Of a stretch of 64,000 bases of DNA, positions 19,537 to 30,021 are shown one piece after another. How positions within the stretch are numbered: position 1 is the stretch's first letter; each line of letters opens with the position of its first letter. Source of the stretch: Bacteroidota bacterium (lineage in GTDB: Bacteria; Bacteroidota; Bacteroidia; AKYH767-A; OLB10); the NCBI GenBank assembly GCA_016714005.1, contig JADJOA010000008.1, forward strand, positions 62,001 through 126,000, written 5' to 3'. Made by a program: the position numbers and the translations under genes. The notes under the pieces are model-generated. The model was not told the origin of the DNA, made no database searches, and saw only the letters and a program-made list of their open reading frames with translations.

Positions 19537-20476
19537 ATGGAATCAGTTTTAAAAAATTGTTTAAGCAAAGAATTGGAATCTCTGAAAGCACTTGCGCTTT
19601 CACGATCTGCAAAGCAAACCCCGGAACTTTACCTATACAAAAACGGGGCGAGAAACATCTTATTCAGAATTGAAGGCTTGTTAAGAATTTGCAGAAAGAT
19701 TTACGATAAAAAAACATTTAACGTCAAGTATAAACTGGTAAAATCTTTAGAAGATGCTTTGGGTGCAATTGATCATTTTGACGCTCTTGCCAAAGAATAC
19801 GCTGAATCTGGACAACCTAAATCAGTTATATCTTATTTTAGCAAGAACAGTTCTAATCAGGTAATTAACTTTAAGAAAATAATTTCTGAAACTAATTTAT
19901 GCTCTACAGGATTTTTTGAAGATTTTTCAAAAGTAATGTCCGAAACAAAATGGTATGAGGCAGTTAAAGAAAAAGAAAAAATCAGAAAATTTTTAATCCG
20001 CCAGATCGAAAAATAGAAGAAGATTTTAAAAGTGGTGAGCTTAATTTTAATGATATTGAATTAGGCATCCATGAAGTAAGGCGAAGAATAAGATGGATTA
20101 GCATTTATGCATCATCCTTAAATGGATTGGTTCAACTGAGAAAAACAGCGGTAAAGACACATTGTTACAGGAGTATTTAACCAAAGAAACAGTAACCTCT
20201 CCTTACAACAAATTTCCAAAACAGATTAAAGGTATAAAGAGCATTTACATAACGGATGAAAATTTTTATGCCTTAAGCTGGCTCATAAATGAGTTAGGGA
20301 TATTAAAAGATGAGGGTTTAAAACTACACGAGGTTGAATCTGCAGCCAAGGCTTCTGCACTAAAAGATAAAGCAACATTTAAAAACCAATCTCAGCGAAA
20401 ATCTTCGCCCCTACTCTGCCTTTGTTCTGAGGCTGAACAAACACTAGGAAATTTATTTTTCAAAAAATGTTTTTGA
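19537..20476 (+). CDS. Helical protein, possibly CHAD-like (frameshifted)
   Basis: A mostly alpha-helical, Lys/Glu-rich protein. The helix LYKNGARNILFRIEGLLRIC and a later IHEVRRRIRWISIYA resemble the His/Arg helices of CHAD domains, which bind polyphosphate; this is a weak match. The reading frame changes near 20010 (EKIEEDFKSGELNFND), near 20150 (KDTLLQEYLTKETV) and perhaps once more near 20385. In the last case an alternative ending (TNLSENLRPYSAFVLRLNKH) would stop at about 20442. It directly follows nrnA (6 bases) and precedes an acyltransferase, so it is probably co-transcribed with nrnA. Confidence 0.5.
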
Positions 20477-20541
20477 AAAATAAAGAGAGACCTTGTCATC
20501 TCAGGCTCTTAAGCGTCAAGTTGCAAAAAGTTCATCACCTT

Positions 20542-21605
20542 ATGAGTTCAGGAAATCAAAAGGATTATTTTGAATCTTTAACTGGACTCAGATACATTGC
20601 CGCACTTTTTGTTTTCATTCACCACTTCACTCCTAAATGGCTTCCTATTTCTTTATACGATTTTCTTCAGGAGTTTCATATCGGGGTAACTATTTTTTTT
20701 GTCTTAAGCGGATTTCTTATTTGTTACAGATACTCTGATAGCGCATCATTAAAAAAAAATTGGCTGAAAAACTATTTTGTCAATCGTGTAGCGCGTATTT
20801 ATCCAATGTATTTTCTAATAACAATAATTCCAATCGCTGTTTATAAAGAAGGAGCCACAATACTATTTCTGAATCTGACATTTTTACGGGGCTTTTTTCA
20901 GGGTTTTATTTTTACGGGGGTGTGGCAGGGCTGGTCGTTAACAGTTGAAGAGTGTTTTTATATTTTAGCTCCACTTATTTTTCTTTTCAGAAAAAAACTA
21001 AACATTTGGTTGATGTGCACCGGAATAATCCTATTTGGTGCAGCGATAACCGCATTTTTTAACGACATAGACTGGCACGGCTTTATGGGTGAATACAAAT
21101 TCTTCTGGTCTTTTACTTTTTTTGGTCGCTGTGCTGAATTTTTGCTGGAGTGCAACTTGCACTGTGGTTAAAGAAAAACCCGATTATGCAAAAAGAAACA
21201 TACTTCACCTATATTGGCTTTGCAGGAATTTTATTGGTTGCGTTCATCATATCCCTATTTAAAGGAATTCACAGATGGGGCATTGTAAGTTATGAAGGAA
21301 TTTTCCTGAATAATTTTATACTGCCTGCTTTGGTTTGCACGCTCATTTACGGTTTAACATGCGAGAAAAATATGGTGAGCAAATTTCTTGCTGCTCCGTT
21401 TTTAAAACTGCTCGGAAAATCATCTTACTGCTTCTATCTTATTCACTTGGGAGTGTTACACAAACTCATTAATACGCATGTTTCTGAAAATTTTTTTGTT
21501 GAACTCGCCATTACGACATGCCTTTCAATTATCTTGTTCAAATACTTGGAAGAACCTTTGAATACATATCTTAGAAAAACCAAAATAATAGGTCTTCTCA
21601 AATAG
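20542..21605 (+). CDS. Acyltransferase 3 family membrane protein (frameshifted)
   Basis: An integral-membrane O-acyltransferase of the OafA/Acyl_transf_3 type, about 355 residues. Its N-terminal motif YFESLTGLRYIAALFVFIHHF contains the catalytic His, followed by HIGVTIFFVLSGFLICYRY, RVARIYPMYFL and WSLTVEECFYILAPL. These enzymes acylate surface glycans or lipids. The frame changes at about 21148, where one added G gives EFLLGVQLALWL and joins the second part (to 21605). The ATG at 20542 is chosen because the residues before it are not membrane-protein-like and overlap the upstream gene. Confidence 0.85.
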
Positions 21606-21621
21606 CTAAATAATATTTTGT

Positions 21622-22195
21622 ATGAAACAACCCCCATTATACTTTCCCGAAAAATTTCCTACTCTTGAAACAGAAAGGTTGTTACTACGCGAAACGATTG
21701 ATTCAGATGCAGCTCATCTTTTTGAACTGCGATCAAGCGAGCAAACAATGCACTACATAGACCTTGAGCCTTGGAAAGAAAAGAAAGAAGCACAAGAAAG
21801 AATAGTTGATATGGTGAAATGGTTTAAAAAAAAAGAAGCCATTCAGTGGGCTATCAGTTTAAAAGGTAGCAGTGAACAGATAGGCTTGGTTTGTCTGTTA
21901 CGAATGAAGAAAGAAAATTTCAGAACAGAAATAGGCTACATGATTAATCCTACTTACCAAAGAAAAGGAATAGCACTAGAAGCGGTTACCAAAATTATTG
22001 ACTACGCTTTTAACACCATGCACTTTCACAGCATAGAAGCAAATATAAATCCATTAAACACACCTCTCATTATTTTATGGAAAAGGCGGGATTTATAAAA
22101 GAAGCACACTTTAAGGAAAATCATTTTTTAGAGATACATTTTACGATACAGCTATTTATTCAAAATTAAACCCGAGCCATCAACCTAAATATTGA
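21622..22195 (+). CDS. GNAT-family N-acetyltransferase, RimJ-like (frameshifted C-terminus)
   Basis: The RimJ-type N-terminus is FPTLETERLLLRETIDSDAAHLFELRSS. The acetyl-CoA loop is IGYMINPTYQRKGIALEAVTKIIDYAF, followed by HSIEANINPLN. The frame stops at 22098. The next frames supply MEKAGFIKEAHFKENHFL and then RDTFYDTAIYSKLNPS, the normal end of the family, to a stop at 22193-22195. At least two indels are therefore needed. The corrected length is about 190 residues. It may acetylate a protein N-terminus or a small molecule; the substrate cannot be told. Confidence 0.85.
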
Positions 22196-22247
22196 ATAGA
22201 TAAACGTCAATTAACATTTCCTTTTCACACTAGAACAATTCCACATT

Positions 22248-22255
22248 TATATTCG
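22248..22255 (+). promoter_or_regulatory. Putative Bacteroidota promoter -7 box
   Basis: TATATTCG differs at one position from the TAnnTTTG consensus and sits 20 bases before the start codon of the M13 peptidase gene. No clear -33 TTG at the ideal distance. Confidence 0.4.
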
Positions 22256-22275
22256 CATCTTCAAATAAATATTTT

Positions 22276-24332
22276 ATGATAAAGAAATCCATTATTTATC
22301 CTGCTACAATTTTGTCTGTGTTACTATTTAGCAACTGCAAAAACGAAACACAAAACAACAACGAATCAACCCAAACACTCGACAGGCTTGCACAAAACAT
22401 TGACAGCACACAAAACCCTGCCGATGATTTTTTTCTTTTTGCCAACAACGGCTGGTTTAAAAATAATCCTATACCAGCAAGTGAGCAGAGCAATGGATTA
22501 TGGCAACTAATTCAAGACACTATTAACGCACAGGTAAAAAATATTTGCGAAGAAAACGCAGCCAATGCAAATCATACTAAAGGAAGTGCAAAACAAAAAG
22601 TTGGCGATTTCTTTTTTTACGGGAATGGACTCGGCAACTATCAATAAAAACGGTTTGCATGATTTAAAACCGGAGTTTAATAAAATTGACTCCATAACAG
22701 ATTTAAACGGTGTTATACAAAATGCAGCTATATACACTCAGCCGCTGGCTCCCCACTTTTGGAATTTACGTAGGGCAGGATGATAATATTAGCAGCAAGA
22801 ATGCAATTTTATTTCACAGGGGGATTGAGTTTGCCCGACAGAAATTATTATTTCGACACTGATTCCCGTGCAATAGATATAAGACAGAAATATGTAAAGC
22901 ATGTGCAAAATATGTTTATGCTGATGGGAAATGAGGAAGCTGAATCTCGCAAAATTGCAAGCAGCATTATTAACCTTGAAACCGAAATTGCCAAAGCCTG
23001 TCGTAAAAAAGAAGATACGCGCGATCCTGATAAGAACTACAACAAAATGTCTTTTGATGCTTTGCAGAAATCTACACCTAATGTTAACTGGCAAATTTTC
23101 ACCCAATCAGTTAATCTGACCAATCCTGATACAGTGATTGTAGGGCAGCCTGAATTTTTATCGGCATTAAACAAAAACCTCAAAGCAACTTCAATATATG
23201 ACTGGAAAAATTATTTGAAATGGCATTTAGTCCGTTCACTTGCTCCTTATTTAGATGACAAAACTTATGAAGAGTATTTTAATTTTTACTTAGGGACATT
23301 GCGTGGTTTGCAAGAACCGAAACCACGCTGGAAGAGAGTGGTAGCAAGTACCAATGCATCATTAGGTGAATTAATCGGGCAAGTTTATGTTGATGAATAT
23401 TTACCAAAAGGAACTAAAGAAAAACTTACAGAGATAGGTAATGCGATAAAAGAAGTGTATGCCGATCGTATTAAAAATTTAGATTGGATGAGTGATGCCA
23501 CCAAGCAAAAAGCGCTTGCTAAACTTAACACAGTAGTAATGAAAGTAGGTTATCCTGATAAATGGAAAGACATGAGCGCTTTACAGATTGACAGGACTTC
23601 TTATGTGCGTAACGTTATTAATGCCAACATTTGGGAAACCAATGATGACATGAGCAAGTTTGGCAAGCCTGTTGATAAAACTGAGTGGCACATGTATCCT
23701 CAAACTTATAACGCATATTACAATCCATCAAACAACGAAATTGTTGTACCGGGTTGCAACATTATAGTTCCGGGTTATGAAAGAGTAATGGCTGATGATG
23801 CTATACTTTATTCCATAATTGGAGGCTCAACTTTTGGTCATGAGATAACACATGGATTTGACGACCAGGGAAGCAAGTACGATGAAAACGGAAATTTAAA
23901 TGATTGGTGGACAGCAGAAGACCGTCAAAAGTTTGAGCTAAAACTCAACTTATCGTTGAGCAGTTTAATTCATATGTTGCTGTAGATAGCTTAACAGTTA
24001 ACGGCAGGCTTACACTTGGCGAAAATATTGCAGATCTTGGCGGTATTGTAATGGGATATGAAGCGTTTAAAAAAACGGAGCAATATAAGAAGGGGGAAAA
24101 AATTGCAGGGCTAACTCCCGATCAAAGATTTTTCCTGGGTTATGCTAATGCTTGGATGATAAATACGCGCCCCGAAGCACTGAGTGATCAGGTTAGAAGT
24201 GATGAACATTCTCCTGCTAAATTCCGAGTGTTGGGTCCGTTGAGTAACATGCCTGAATTTTATAAAACTTTTAATGTTAAGGCAGATAATAAAATGTTTA
24301 GAAGTGATTCGTTAAGGGTTGTTATCTGGTAA
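22276..24332 (+). CDS. M13-family zinc metallopeptidase (neprilysin/PepO-like), lipoprotein (frameshifted)
   Basis: About 685 residues after correction. The lipoprotein signal has the lipobox LFSNC. The N-terminal DDFFLFANNGWFKNNPIP is the usual PepO beginning. The catalytic zinc motif is FGHEITHGFDDQGSKYD (HExxH), and the third ligand motif ENIADLGGI is at about 24019-24050. The C-terminus FRSDSLRVVIW is the standard ending, whose Trp binds near the active site. Frame changes occur near 22620, 22780 and 23965. It probably acts in the periplasm or at the outer surface on peptides. A promoter-like box lies at 22248 and a terminator at 24427. Confidence 0.9.
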
Positions 24333-24426
24333 CATCTTTTTTCAAATCATCTCCTTACATGCTGCTTCTTGTTTAGCATAGCATTTTTTGTAAAAAATTA
24401 CCCTTCCCATTCATTAATGGCAAACC

Positions 24427-24458
24427 AAAAAGAGGATACCAATGTGTATCCTCTTTTT
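24427..24458 (+). terminator. Rho-independent terminator
   Basis: AAAAAGAGGATAC (24427-24439) pairs perfectly with GTATCCTCTTTTT (24446-24458) around a 6-base loop. It separates the M13 peptidase gene from the next secreted protein gene. Confidence 0.88.
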
Positions 24459-24487
24459 ATTACTTTTATATTTTAAATATAGATGCC

Positions 24488-25131
24488 ATGAAAAAATTAC
24501 TTTGTCTTATTTCATTTGCGTTTTATATAAATGCAGTGCACAACAAATTAATACTATTCAAGTAATTCCTGCCAACCCAACCACGCTTGATACTATTAGT
24601 CTGATTGTTGATATGTGGTTTACTTCAGGCAGTTGCGACCAACACATGCAGCAAATTTTTATCAGTGGAAACAGTATTTATTGCAGTACGCTACATTGCA
24701 CAGGAATGCTTACAGTTATTTGCGGTGATGTTGACACGTTTAAAATTAATCCATTACCTTCAGGTAATTATACTTCTTATATACAAGTTGATCAAGGCGG
24801 GCTGCCGGCACCGTGCACTCCTGGTATTGTTGCCGGAGACTCTGACAGTGTTACGTTTGTAGTTACTCCCGTTACCGGAATTAGTAATTATGTTAAAGAA
24901 GATTTTTTTTCTGTTAAGGTTAATGAGAATGATATAAATATGATTTTTAAAAATCCGGATGAAGTGCGATTAATCACACTCACAGATATAACCGGCAGAC
25001 TATTGTTCAGTTCAACCACCGTTTCTGACAACATGCGTATTATAAAACCAACTTCCCGGGGGGCTTACCTGCTTAATGTTGTTTTAAAGGAAGGCACGAT
25101 AACTAGCAGAAAAATTATTTCTGATCATTAG
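24488..25131 (+). CDS. Small secreted protein with T9SS sorting domain (frameshift in signal peptide)
   Basis: The start MKKLLCLISFAFYI at 24488 gives a signal peptide in one frame. The frame must shift by one base near 24535 to join SAQQINTIQVIPANPTTLDT, the mature part. About 110 residues with four cysteines (SGSCDQH, IYCSTLHCTG, APCTPG) form a beta-rich domain, with no family recognised. The C-terminal 75 residues are a type A sorting domain (VRLITLTDITGRLLFSS, SRGAYLLNVVLKEG). It is exported to the cell surface or medium. A short cysteine-containing cargo of this type could be an adhesin or binding protein. Confidence 0.75.
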
Positions 25132-25142
25132 TCCGTATAAAT

Positions 25143-26990
25143 TTACTTACAATACTGGCTGAACAAATTTTTAGCTTCCTGATTATTAAGGTTAGATGCA
25201 GTAAGCAAATCGCTGCAAGCCTCAGCCTTTTTATTTTGCAAAAGGTAAAGCGTTCCTCTGTTTTTGTACCCGATAGAAAACTGTGGATTGATGCTTATGG
25301 TTTTGTTCAAATAGCCTTCTGAAAGTACATAGTCCTTCCTGCTAAAAGAAATGTTTGCCAGTGTATTATATGCATCAATGTTTAAAGAATCTAATTGTAT
25401 GGTTTTAAAACAATCCTGTTCAGCACCCAACATGTCGTTCAACAAAAATTTAACCTGCGCGCGGTTGCTGTATATAAGAGCCTGATTTGAATCTCGTCTT
25501 TCAGCCTCATTAAAATCAGCAAGAGCTTCAGCATTTAGATTCAATGATGCATAGGTTAACGCACGGTTAAAAAACTTCTGCCATCAGTTGAATCTATTTT
25601 AATGGCTTCTGTAAAGTCAGCAATGGCATCTTTGGGTTTATTGGTTCTTTTAAAAGCCATCCCCCGGTTACCATAAGCCCTGTACAAATAGGGCACCGTT
25701 GGGTTTTTTTCAATTATATCAGTAAGAAATACAATATCATTATTCCAAACTTTATTTCTTGAATAAACATTGTAGAGAAAATAAGCGACATTAAAATTAC
25801 GATGCTATAAAAACCAGAGGCATATTTTTTATATAAATGAGCATTGCTGTTTTTTAAATTTAAAAAATAAAAGTATGGGCAATAGCAATAATCCTAAGTA
25901 AGGAAAATATGCATACCTATCGGTAACAATAAAAAGCCTTGATGGGATTATTTGAATATTGATGCTTATGGTTATAAAAAATAAACCCGCGCAGAGTAAA
26001 ACAATTTTATTTTTTCGGAACCTAAACAAAACATATAACACAGCAGCAAACAAAACTGCCGAAGCATAATATTCCCAAGGTAACAACCCGTTTACTTTAG
26101 GCGGAAATACATACACCGCACATAAATTAAACGGAAGTAAAAATTTTAGAAGATAGAAAGCAAATGAGTAGGTGATAAGAAACGGGTAATCGGCAATGGA
26201 ATAATTAATAAGCATTCCGGCAGTAAGATTTCTCATAGTTCCAGCATTAGCAATGGTAATGTATCCGAAAATCAAACTCAATACAAGAAACGGAATTTTT
26301 TCAATAATCACTTTTGATGAAAGTAGTTTTCTGTGGTAGTAAAAATCCAAAAACAACAGTAATACAGGCAATGTAACCGCCTGTGCTTTTGAAAAAAGAG
26401 AAAGAATAAAAAATAAAGCCGTGTATAGAATATACTTTGCGCTATAGTTTTTTAAATATTTGAGGTAGTTGATTAAAGCAAGCAAATAAAACAAAGTGTA
26501 AATACTACTGCTGCGCGCACTAATCCATGAAACGGCTTCGACATTCATAGGATGTATGCCAAACAAAAATGCGACTAATAATGCTGCGGTATTATTTGAA
26601 GTCAAGTTTTTTACAAAGTGAAAAACTAAAACAATACAACCACAATGCAACAGAAGGTTTATTAAGTGTAAAGTAAAAAACATCGGTGCCTGTAAAATGA
26701 TAATTGAGAGCAAAACTCAACACTGGTAAAGGTTGGTACATGATAACATAATAGCCTGAAAAATATTTGGTGATGCTTTGCCATGATAAACTCCTTACTT
26801 CAGGGTAGTCATTAAAATACTCATTATCATCAAAGGTAAGTATGCTATTGTGTAATGAGTTAGAGTAAAGAACTATTACATACAATACAATGGCAGAAAG
26901 AATCAGTAAAGGAGAAACAAACGATTTTCTTGCTGAATCAGTTTTACTTTTAGCCTGATTTTTTCTCTGCTTAGCAAGATTTTTGGTCAT
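25143..26990 (-). CDS. Multi-pass membrane protein with C-terminal TPR repeats (TMTC-like, frameshifted)
   Basis: One gene broken into at least four pieces by frame changes near 26640, 25830 and 25560. The Lys-rich N-terminus leads to about ten membrane helices with motifs FDDNEYFNDYPEVR (acidic GT-C-type loop), HLINLLLHCGCIVLVF, GIHPMNVEAVSWISARSS and RYAYFPYLGL. Several TPR units follow (RAYGNRGMAFKRTNKPKDAI, ALIYSNRAQVKFL, IDAYNTLANI). This matches proteins of the TMTC/DUF1736 type, candidates for dolichol- or polyprenyl-linked glycosyl transfer. The complete protein is about 615 residues. It starts 4 bases after the end of the RidA gene upstream. Confidence 0.8.
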
Positions 26991-26994
26991 ACGC

Positions 26995-27371
26995 TTATTG
27001 CACAGCTATCATGCTAATTTCTACATTGGCATTTTTTGGAAGTTTAGAAACCTGAACCGTTTCGCGTGCAGGGGCAATTTCCCCCACATAGCTCCCGTAT
27101 ATCTCGTTCACTTTTGTAAACGAATTCATATCGGAAAGAAAAATGCAGGTCTTTACCACATTATTAAAAGTCATACCGGCATCATCTAAAATTGCTTTTA
27201 AATTTTGCATTACCCTGTGCGTTTCCTCTTCAATAGAATTTTTGCATCATATCGCCAGTTGCAGGATTGATTGCCACCTGCCCTGAAATATAAAGAGTAC
27301 CATTAACGATTATAGCTTGGTTGTAGGGACCGATTGGTGCAGGGCACTTGTGTGTTAATTATCTTTTTCAT
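26995..27371 (-). CDS. RidA family protein (frameshifted)
   Basis: RidA (YjgF/YER057c/UK114) proteins deaminate reactive enamines and imines from PLP enzymes. The N-terminal part reads in two other frames: MKKIINTQVP, then IGPYNQAIIVNGTLYISGQVAINPATGD and NSIEEETHRVMQNLKAIL. The intact part (26995..27210) contains NVVKTCIFLSDMNSF and the conserved ending PARETVQVSKLPKNANVEISMIAV with the catalytic Arg of PAR. It is the second of two adjacent RidA genes, 22 bases after the first. Corrected length is about 126 residues. Confidence 0.88.
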
Positions 27372-27393
27372 ACTTCTATAAAATAGTTTTAAT

Positions 27394-27780
27394 TTAATCT
27401 GTAATTATTGCTGTTACTTCAATTTCAATTAAGTGATCGGGGTTTATCAGTTTATTAACCTCAACCATAGTTGCAGCAGGCTTTATATCTTTAAAAAATT
27501 CGTAATGTGCTTTTGATGCTTCCTCCCATTTAGAAATATCAGTTACAAACATTCTCGTACGAACCACGTCTTTTAAAGAAGCATTTGCCTTGATCAATGC
27601 ATGTTCAATTTTTAAAAAAATAAATTTTGTTTGCTCATACATGTTGCCTTTGCCAATTACCATCTCACCATCTGTAGAGGTAGTTCCTGCCACTTCAATA
27701 ATGTTTCCAACTTTAACGGCACGCGAGTAACCAACCTTCTCTTCCCAAATTGTACTAGAAGAAATATTTTCTCTTTTCAT
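27394..27780 (-). CDS. RidA family protein
   Basis: 128 residues, intact. It contains YSRAVKVGNIIEVAGTTSTD, the RidA core VVRTRMFVTDISKWEEASKAHYEFF and KPAATMVEVNKLINPDHLIEIEVTAI. The position of the catalytic Arg (PAR in RidA) is occupied by AATMVEV, so this paralogue may lack standard imine deaminase activity, as in YjgH/Rid4-7-like subfamilies. The start at 27780 (MKRENISSS) is preferred; an in-frame ATG lies 18 bases upstream. It is divergent from the T9SS protein gene at 27829. Confidence 0.85.
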   Translation of the reverse strand: MKRENISSSTIWEEKVGYSRAVKVGNIIEVAGTTSTDGEMVIGKGNMYEQTKFIFLKIEHALIKANASLKDVVRTRMFVTDISKWEEASKAHYEFFKDIKPAATMVEVNKLINPDHLIEIEVTAIITD

Positions 27781-27828
27781 TAAATGCAAATAAAGCAATT
27801 TGATTTATCTTCGGGGAAATTACTCAGC

Positions 27829-29217
27829 ATGAAAAAGCATTACGCATGTTTCGTTGTACTTGTTTTAATAGCATTTAAACCTATCAGTGCACAAGTAGAA
27901 AGAACCAAGAACTGGTATTTTGGACAGAATGTTGCCCTGCAGCTAAACGATACTCTTTTTCCAACACTGCTTTCAAATTCACAGATTTCAACTCCAGGCG
28001 GCTGCGCATCTATAAGCGATACATCTGGTCAATTACTTTTTTATACCAATGGTGAAACCATCTGGAACGGAAACCATAATGTAATGATAAACGGTAGCGG
28101 ATTAGCTGGAAACGGAAATGCATCTCAATCATCTTTAATAGTTCCTGATCCGGGAAATTCTAATCAATACTATGTATTTACAATTGACGCAAGTTGTAGC
28201 AACATTTTACATTATAGTATTGTTGATATGTCGATGGTTGGAGGACTTGGCGCTGTTACGCAAAGTAATATTGCGTTAGATAGTAACATGATTCAAAAAA
28301 TTACTGGCATGGCTAATAGCACTTCAAATGGTTATTGGGTAATAACGCATAACGATTTAGGCACATCGTTTTATGCGTATCCTGTTACTTCTTCGGGAGT
28401 GGGCGTTCCGGTTATTTCCAATACAGGTACTGTTGTAAGCGCTGGCAATTGCACAGGTGTTTTAAAGGCAAGTCCTAAAGGAAACAGGCTTGCAATGACC
28501 TATCCTGCCTTAAACGGTTTTGAACTTTATGGCTTTGATAATTCAACCGGAATAGTTTACAATGCCATGTTCATTGGCAGCACATTAACCGATGCCACCT
28601 TTGGCTGCGAATTTTCTCCCAATGGAAATTACATTTATTGCAACGCTGTAACAGCGGGGATTACTCCACCAACAATTTATCAGTTTGATGCTACACTTGC
28701 TAGTGCAACATTAATTGATTCGAGCAAAATACAAGTTGGGTTCAGCCAGAATCCATTTGTGTATACTTCAATGCAATTGGGGCTCGATGGAAAAATTTAT
28801 TGCGCTGGGACTAATCGTGATTATATCAGCTTTATTCAACAGCCGGATAATGCGGGTTTTGCCTGCAACTATGTTGAGAATGCTTTTTACTTAGGAGGCA
28901 ATGTTACACAGAATGGTTTGCCAAACTTTATAAACACGTATTTTTCCTCATTAACTTCAACTAAAAACGAAAACAGCACTGATTACTTTAGTTTATACCC
29001 CAATCCTACAAAAGATTTTTTGGTTGTTGAGATTAACAATTCAATAAACTTTACAGTTGATATTTTTGATTTAGCCGGAAAGCAAGTAACTTTAAAAGAA
29101 GAAAAATTCAGGCGTGGAAAAAAATTTGATTTTAACTCTCTGAAAAGCGGAATCTATTTTTTGAAATTACATACAGAAAATATGACAACAACCAAAAAAA
29201 TTATAGTTGTTAAATAA
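27829..29217 (+). CDS. Secreted beta-propeller-like protein with T9SS sorting domain
   Basis: 462 residues, intact. A signal peptide (ACFVVLVLIAFKPISAQ) is followed by NWYFGQNVALQLND, a start typical of a group of Bacteroidota surface proteins. A series of propeller-like blades follows (GQLLFYTNGETIWN, GYWVITHNDLGT, FGCEFSPNGNYIYC, LGLDGKIYCAG) to about residue 385. The type A sorting domain is SLYPNPTKDFLVVEINNS to the end (SGIYFLKLHTENM). In larger relatives PKD domains lie between propeller and sorting domain; here they are missing. A TATCTTCG box at 27806 may be part of its promoter. Ligand unknown. Confidence 0.85.
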   Translation: MKKHYACFVVLVLIAFKPISAQVERTKNWYFGQNVALQLNDTLFPTLLSNSQISTPGGCASISDTSGQLLFYTNGETIWNGNHNVMINGSGLAGNGNASQSSLIVPDPGNSNQYYVFTIDASCSNILHYSIVDMSMVGGLGAVTQSNIALDSNMIQKITGMANSTSNGYWVITHNDLGTSFYAYPVTSSGVGVPVISNTGTVVSAGNCTGVLKASPKGNRLAMTYPALNGFELYGFDNSTGIVYNAMFIGSTLTDATFGCEFSPNGNYIYCNAVTAGITPPTIYQFDATLASATLIDSSKIQVGFSQNPFVYTSMQLGLDGKIYCAGTNRDYISFIQQPDNAGFACNYVENAFYLGGNVTQNGLPNFINTYFSSLTSTKNENSTDYFSLYPNPTKDFLVVEINNSINFTVDIFDLAGKQVTLKEEKFRRGKKFDFNSLKSGIYFLKLHTENMTTTKKIIVVK

Positions 29218-29221
29218 ATAA

Positions 29222-29906
29222 TCAGATATCAAACTTATAACCTATTCCTTTAACCGTTTTAATTGAATCATCGCCAAGTTTCTCTCTTATTTTTCTGATG
29301 TGTACATCTATTGTTCTGTCTCCAACTATAATGTCTGTTCCCCAAACTCTCTGTAAAATGTCTTCCCTTGTAAAAACTTTGCCTGGTTTAGATGTTAGCA
29401 GTGCAAGCAGCTCAAATTCTTTTCTTGGAAAAATCATTGATTCTCCATTTTTGTAAACCAGGTAACGCTCCCTGTCAATTTCTAAGTTTCCAATTTTGAC
29501 ACCTTGATCTTTTTGGTTTCCGTTAAATCTGCGTAACAATGCCTTAATTCGGCTCAGCAATACACGAGGTTTAATTGGTTTGCTTATATAATCATCAGCT
29601 CCAACATCAAAGCCCGCAATTTGAGAATACTCTTCGTTACGGGCAGTTAAAAATGCAATTACGGTATTGTTAAGAGCTGGCTGAGTGCGCATAATCCTAC
29701 ACGCTTCTATACCATCCATTACAGGCATCATTATATCCAAAAGAATCAATTGCGGAATTTCTCTTTTTTGCTTTCTCTACTGCTTCACTTCCATTTTTTG
29801 CCGTTAGTACATTGTAACCTTCCTTGCGAAGATTGTATTCCATAAACTCAAGAATATCCGGCTCATCATCCACAATCAGCACTTTATATTTACTTGTATC
29901 TGTCAT
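29222..29906 (-). CDS. OmpR/PhoB-type response regulator (frameshifted)
   Basis: The receiver domain starts YKVLIVDDEPDILEFMEYNL; after a shift near 29745 comes LILLDIMMPVMDGIEACRIM with the phospho-acceptor Asp, then FLTARNEEYSQIAGFDVGADDYISKPI. The winged-helix DNA-binding domain follows (FPRKEFELLALLTSKPGKVFTREDIL, VDVHIRKIREKLGDD-like, TVKGIGYKFDI). About 228 residues. No sensor kinase is adjacent; its partner must be elsewhere. The upstream intergenic region carries TAACTTCG on the minus strand, similar to the -7 consensus. The gene ends 4 bases from the convergent T9SS gene. Confidence 0.9.
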
Positions 29907-30021
29907 ATTTAAATTTTGCCCGAAGTTAGAAGCAACGTTTTGAGATTACATTACCGCAATGTTACGTAATTGTTAATCACAAGCCACAAATTTTATCTTC
30001 CTTTGCGTATGTTCGCACTGC

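Noticed and set aside
22276..24332. Reading the M13 peptidase as a pseudogene
   Set aside because: All catalytic motifs and the terminal Trp are present and frames resume exactly; the breaks match the window-wide indel pattern.
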